The notes under the pieces are model-generated. The model was not told the DNA's origin and did no database searches. It was given only the letters and a program-made list of their open reading frames with translations. A stretch of 14,909 nucleotides of DNA from Firmicutes bacterium UBA5559 (GTDB lineage: Bacteria; Bacillota; Clostridia; Peptostreptococcales; Anaerovoracaceae), in NCBI GenBank assembly GCA_002425705.1, contig DIMT01000019.1, forward strand, positions 1-14,909. Reading direction: 5' to 3'. Position 1 is the stretch's first letter. Every line of letters begins with the position of its first letter. The translations under genes were made by a program, and so were the position numbers. Positions 14,861 to 14,909 of this stretch are shown one piece after another.

Positions 14861-14909
14861 ATGGCAAAACAAAAATTTGAACGAAATAAGCCCCATGTAA
14901 ACATCGGGA
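14861..14909 (+). CDS. tuf: elongation factor Tu, N-terminal fragment (cut by window end)
   Basis: Sixteen codons are visible, giving MAKQKFERNKPHVNIG, the standard opening of bacterial EF-Tu just before the P loop. GGGAGG at 14846-14851 supports the ATG. The gene lies 17 bases after fusA, the usual position in the str operon. The rest lies beyond the window, so length and integrity cannot be judged. One of its first codons is again the arginine codon CGA. Confidence 0.93.
   Translation, partial: MAKQKFERNKPHVNIG

Noticed and set aside
1..14909. Mobile elements, CRISPR arrays, tRNA or rRNA genes
   Set aside because: No transposase, repeat-spacer pattern, cloverleaf-like segment or rRNA stretch was seen; spacers are short and accounted for by promoters, leaders, hairpins and ribosome binding sites.

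Overview
This window is a chromosomal 'information-processing' locus from a Gram-positive bacterium of the Firmicutes, most likely class Clostridia. Gene order, near-perfect Shine-Dalgarno sites (AGGAG/GGAGG), sigma-A-type promoters, a TTG-started rpoC, and protein sequences close to the Bacillus/Clostridium forms of RpoB, RpoC, S12 and EF-G all point there. Base composition is moderate (about half G+C by eye), and arginine codon use is odd, with CGA common. I cannot fix the genus from the sequence alone. Every complete gene is on the + strand.

Layout. Positions 1-72 probably hold the last codons of an upstream gene and a strong hairpin terminator. A PaaI-like hotdog thioesterase follows (73-573). 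A promoter whose -35 box overlaps that gene's stop codon then starts rpmG (L33), secE and nusG, which appear to read on into rplK-rplA (L11, L1), rplJ (L10) and rplL (L7/L12). Two RNA control devices lie inside this transcript. One is a copy of the 23S L1-binding fold in the rplK-rplA spacer. The other is an L10 leader followed by an intrinsic attenuator, with a visible alternative pairing that would act as antiterminator. After rplL a 12-bp-plus terminator closes the ribosomal protein unit, and a new promoter (TTGACC, 17 bp, TATTAT with a TG extension) drives rpoB-rpoC. At the end of rpoC another promoter, again with its -35 box over the stop codon, starts the str group: rpsL (S12), rpsG (S7), fusA (EF-G) and tuf (EF-Tu, cut by the window end).

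How the parts fit: the genes supply the ribosome stalk bases (L1; L11/L10/L12), RNA polymerase beta and beta', the elongation factor NusG, the SecE translocon subunit and the translation GTPases. L1 and L10 would limit their own synthesis through the two RNA elements. The terminator-promoter pair before rpoB separates polymerase supply from that feedback.

I found no previously undescribed multi-gene system; this is a core, conserved region. The points most worth a second look are the heavy CGA use in rpsL, acidic and probably disordered extensions on NusG, RpoB and RpoC, the L1 mimic, the antiterminator pairing in the L10 leader, an AT-rich perfect inverted repeat at the rpsL promoter, and the unusually long rpsL-rpsG spacer. 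No gene-free stretch exceeds 300 bases.
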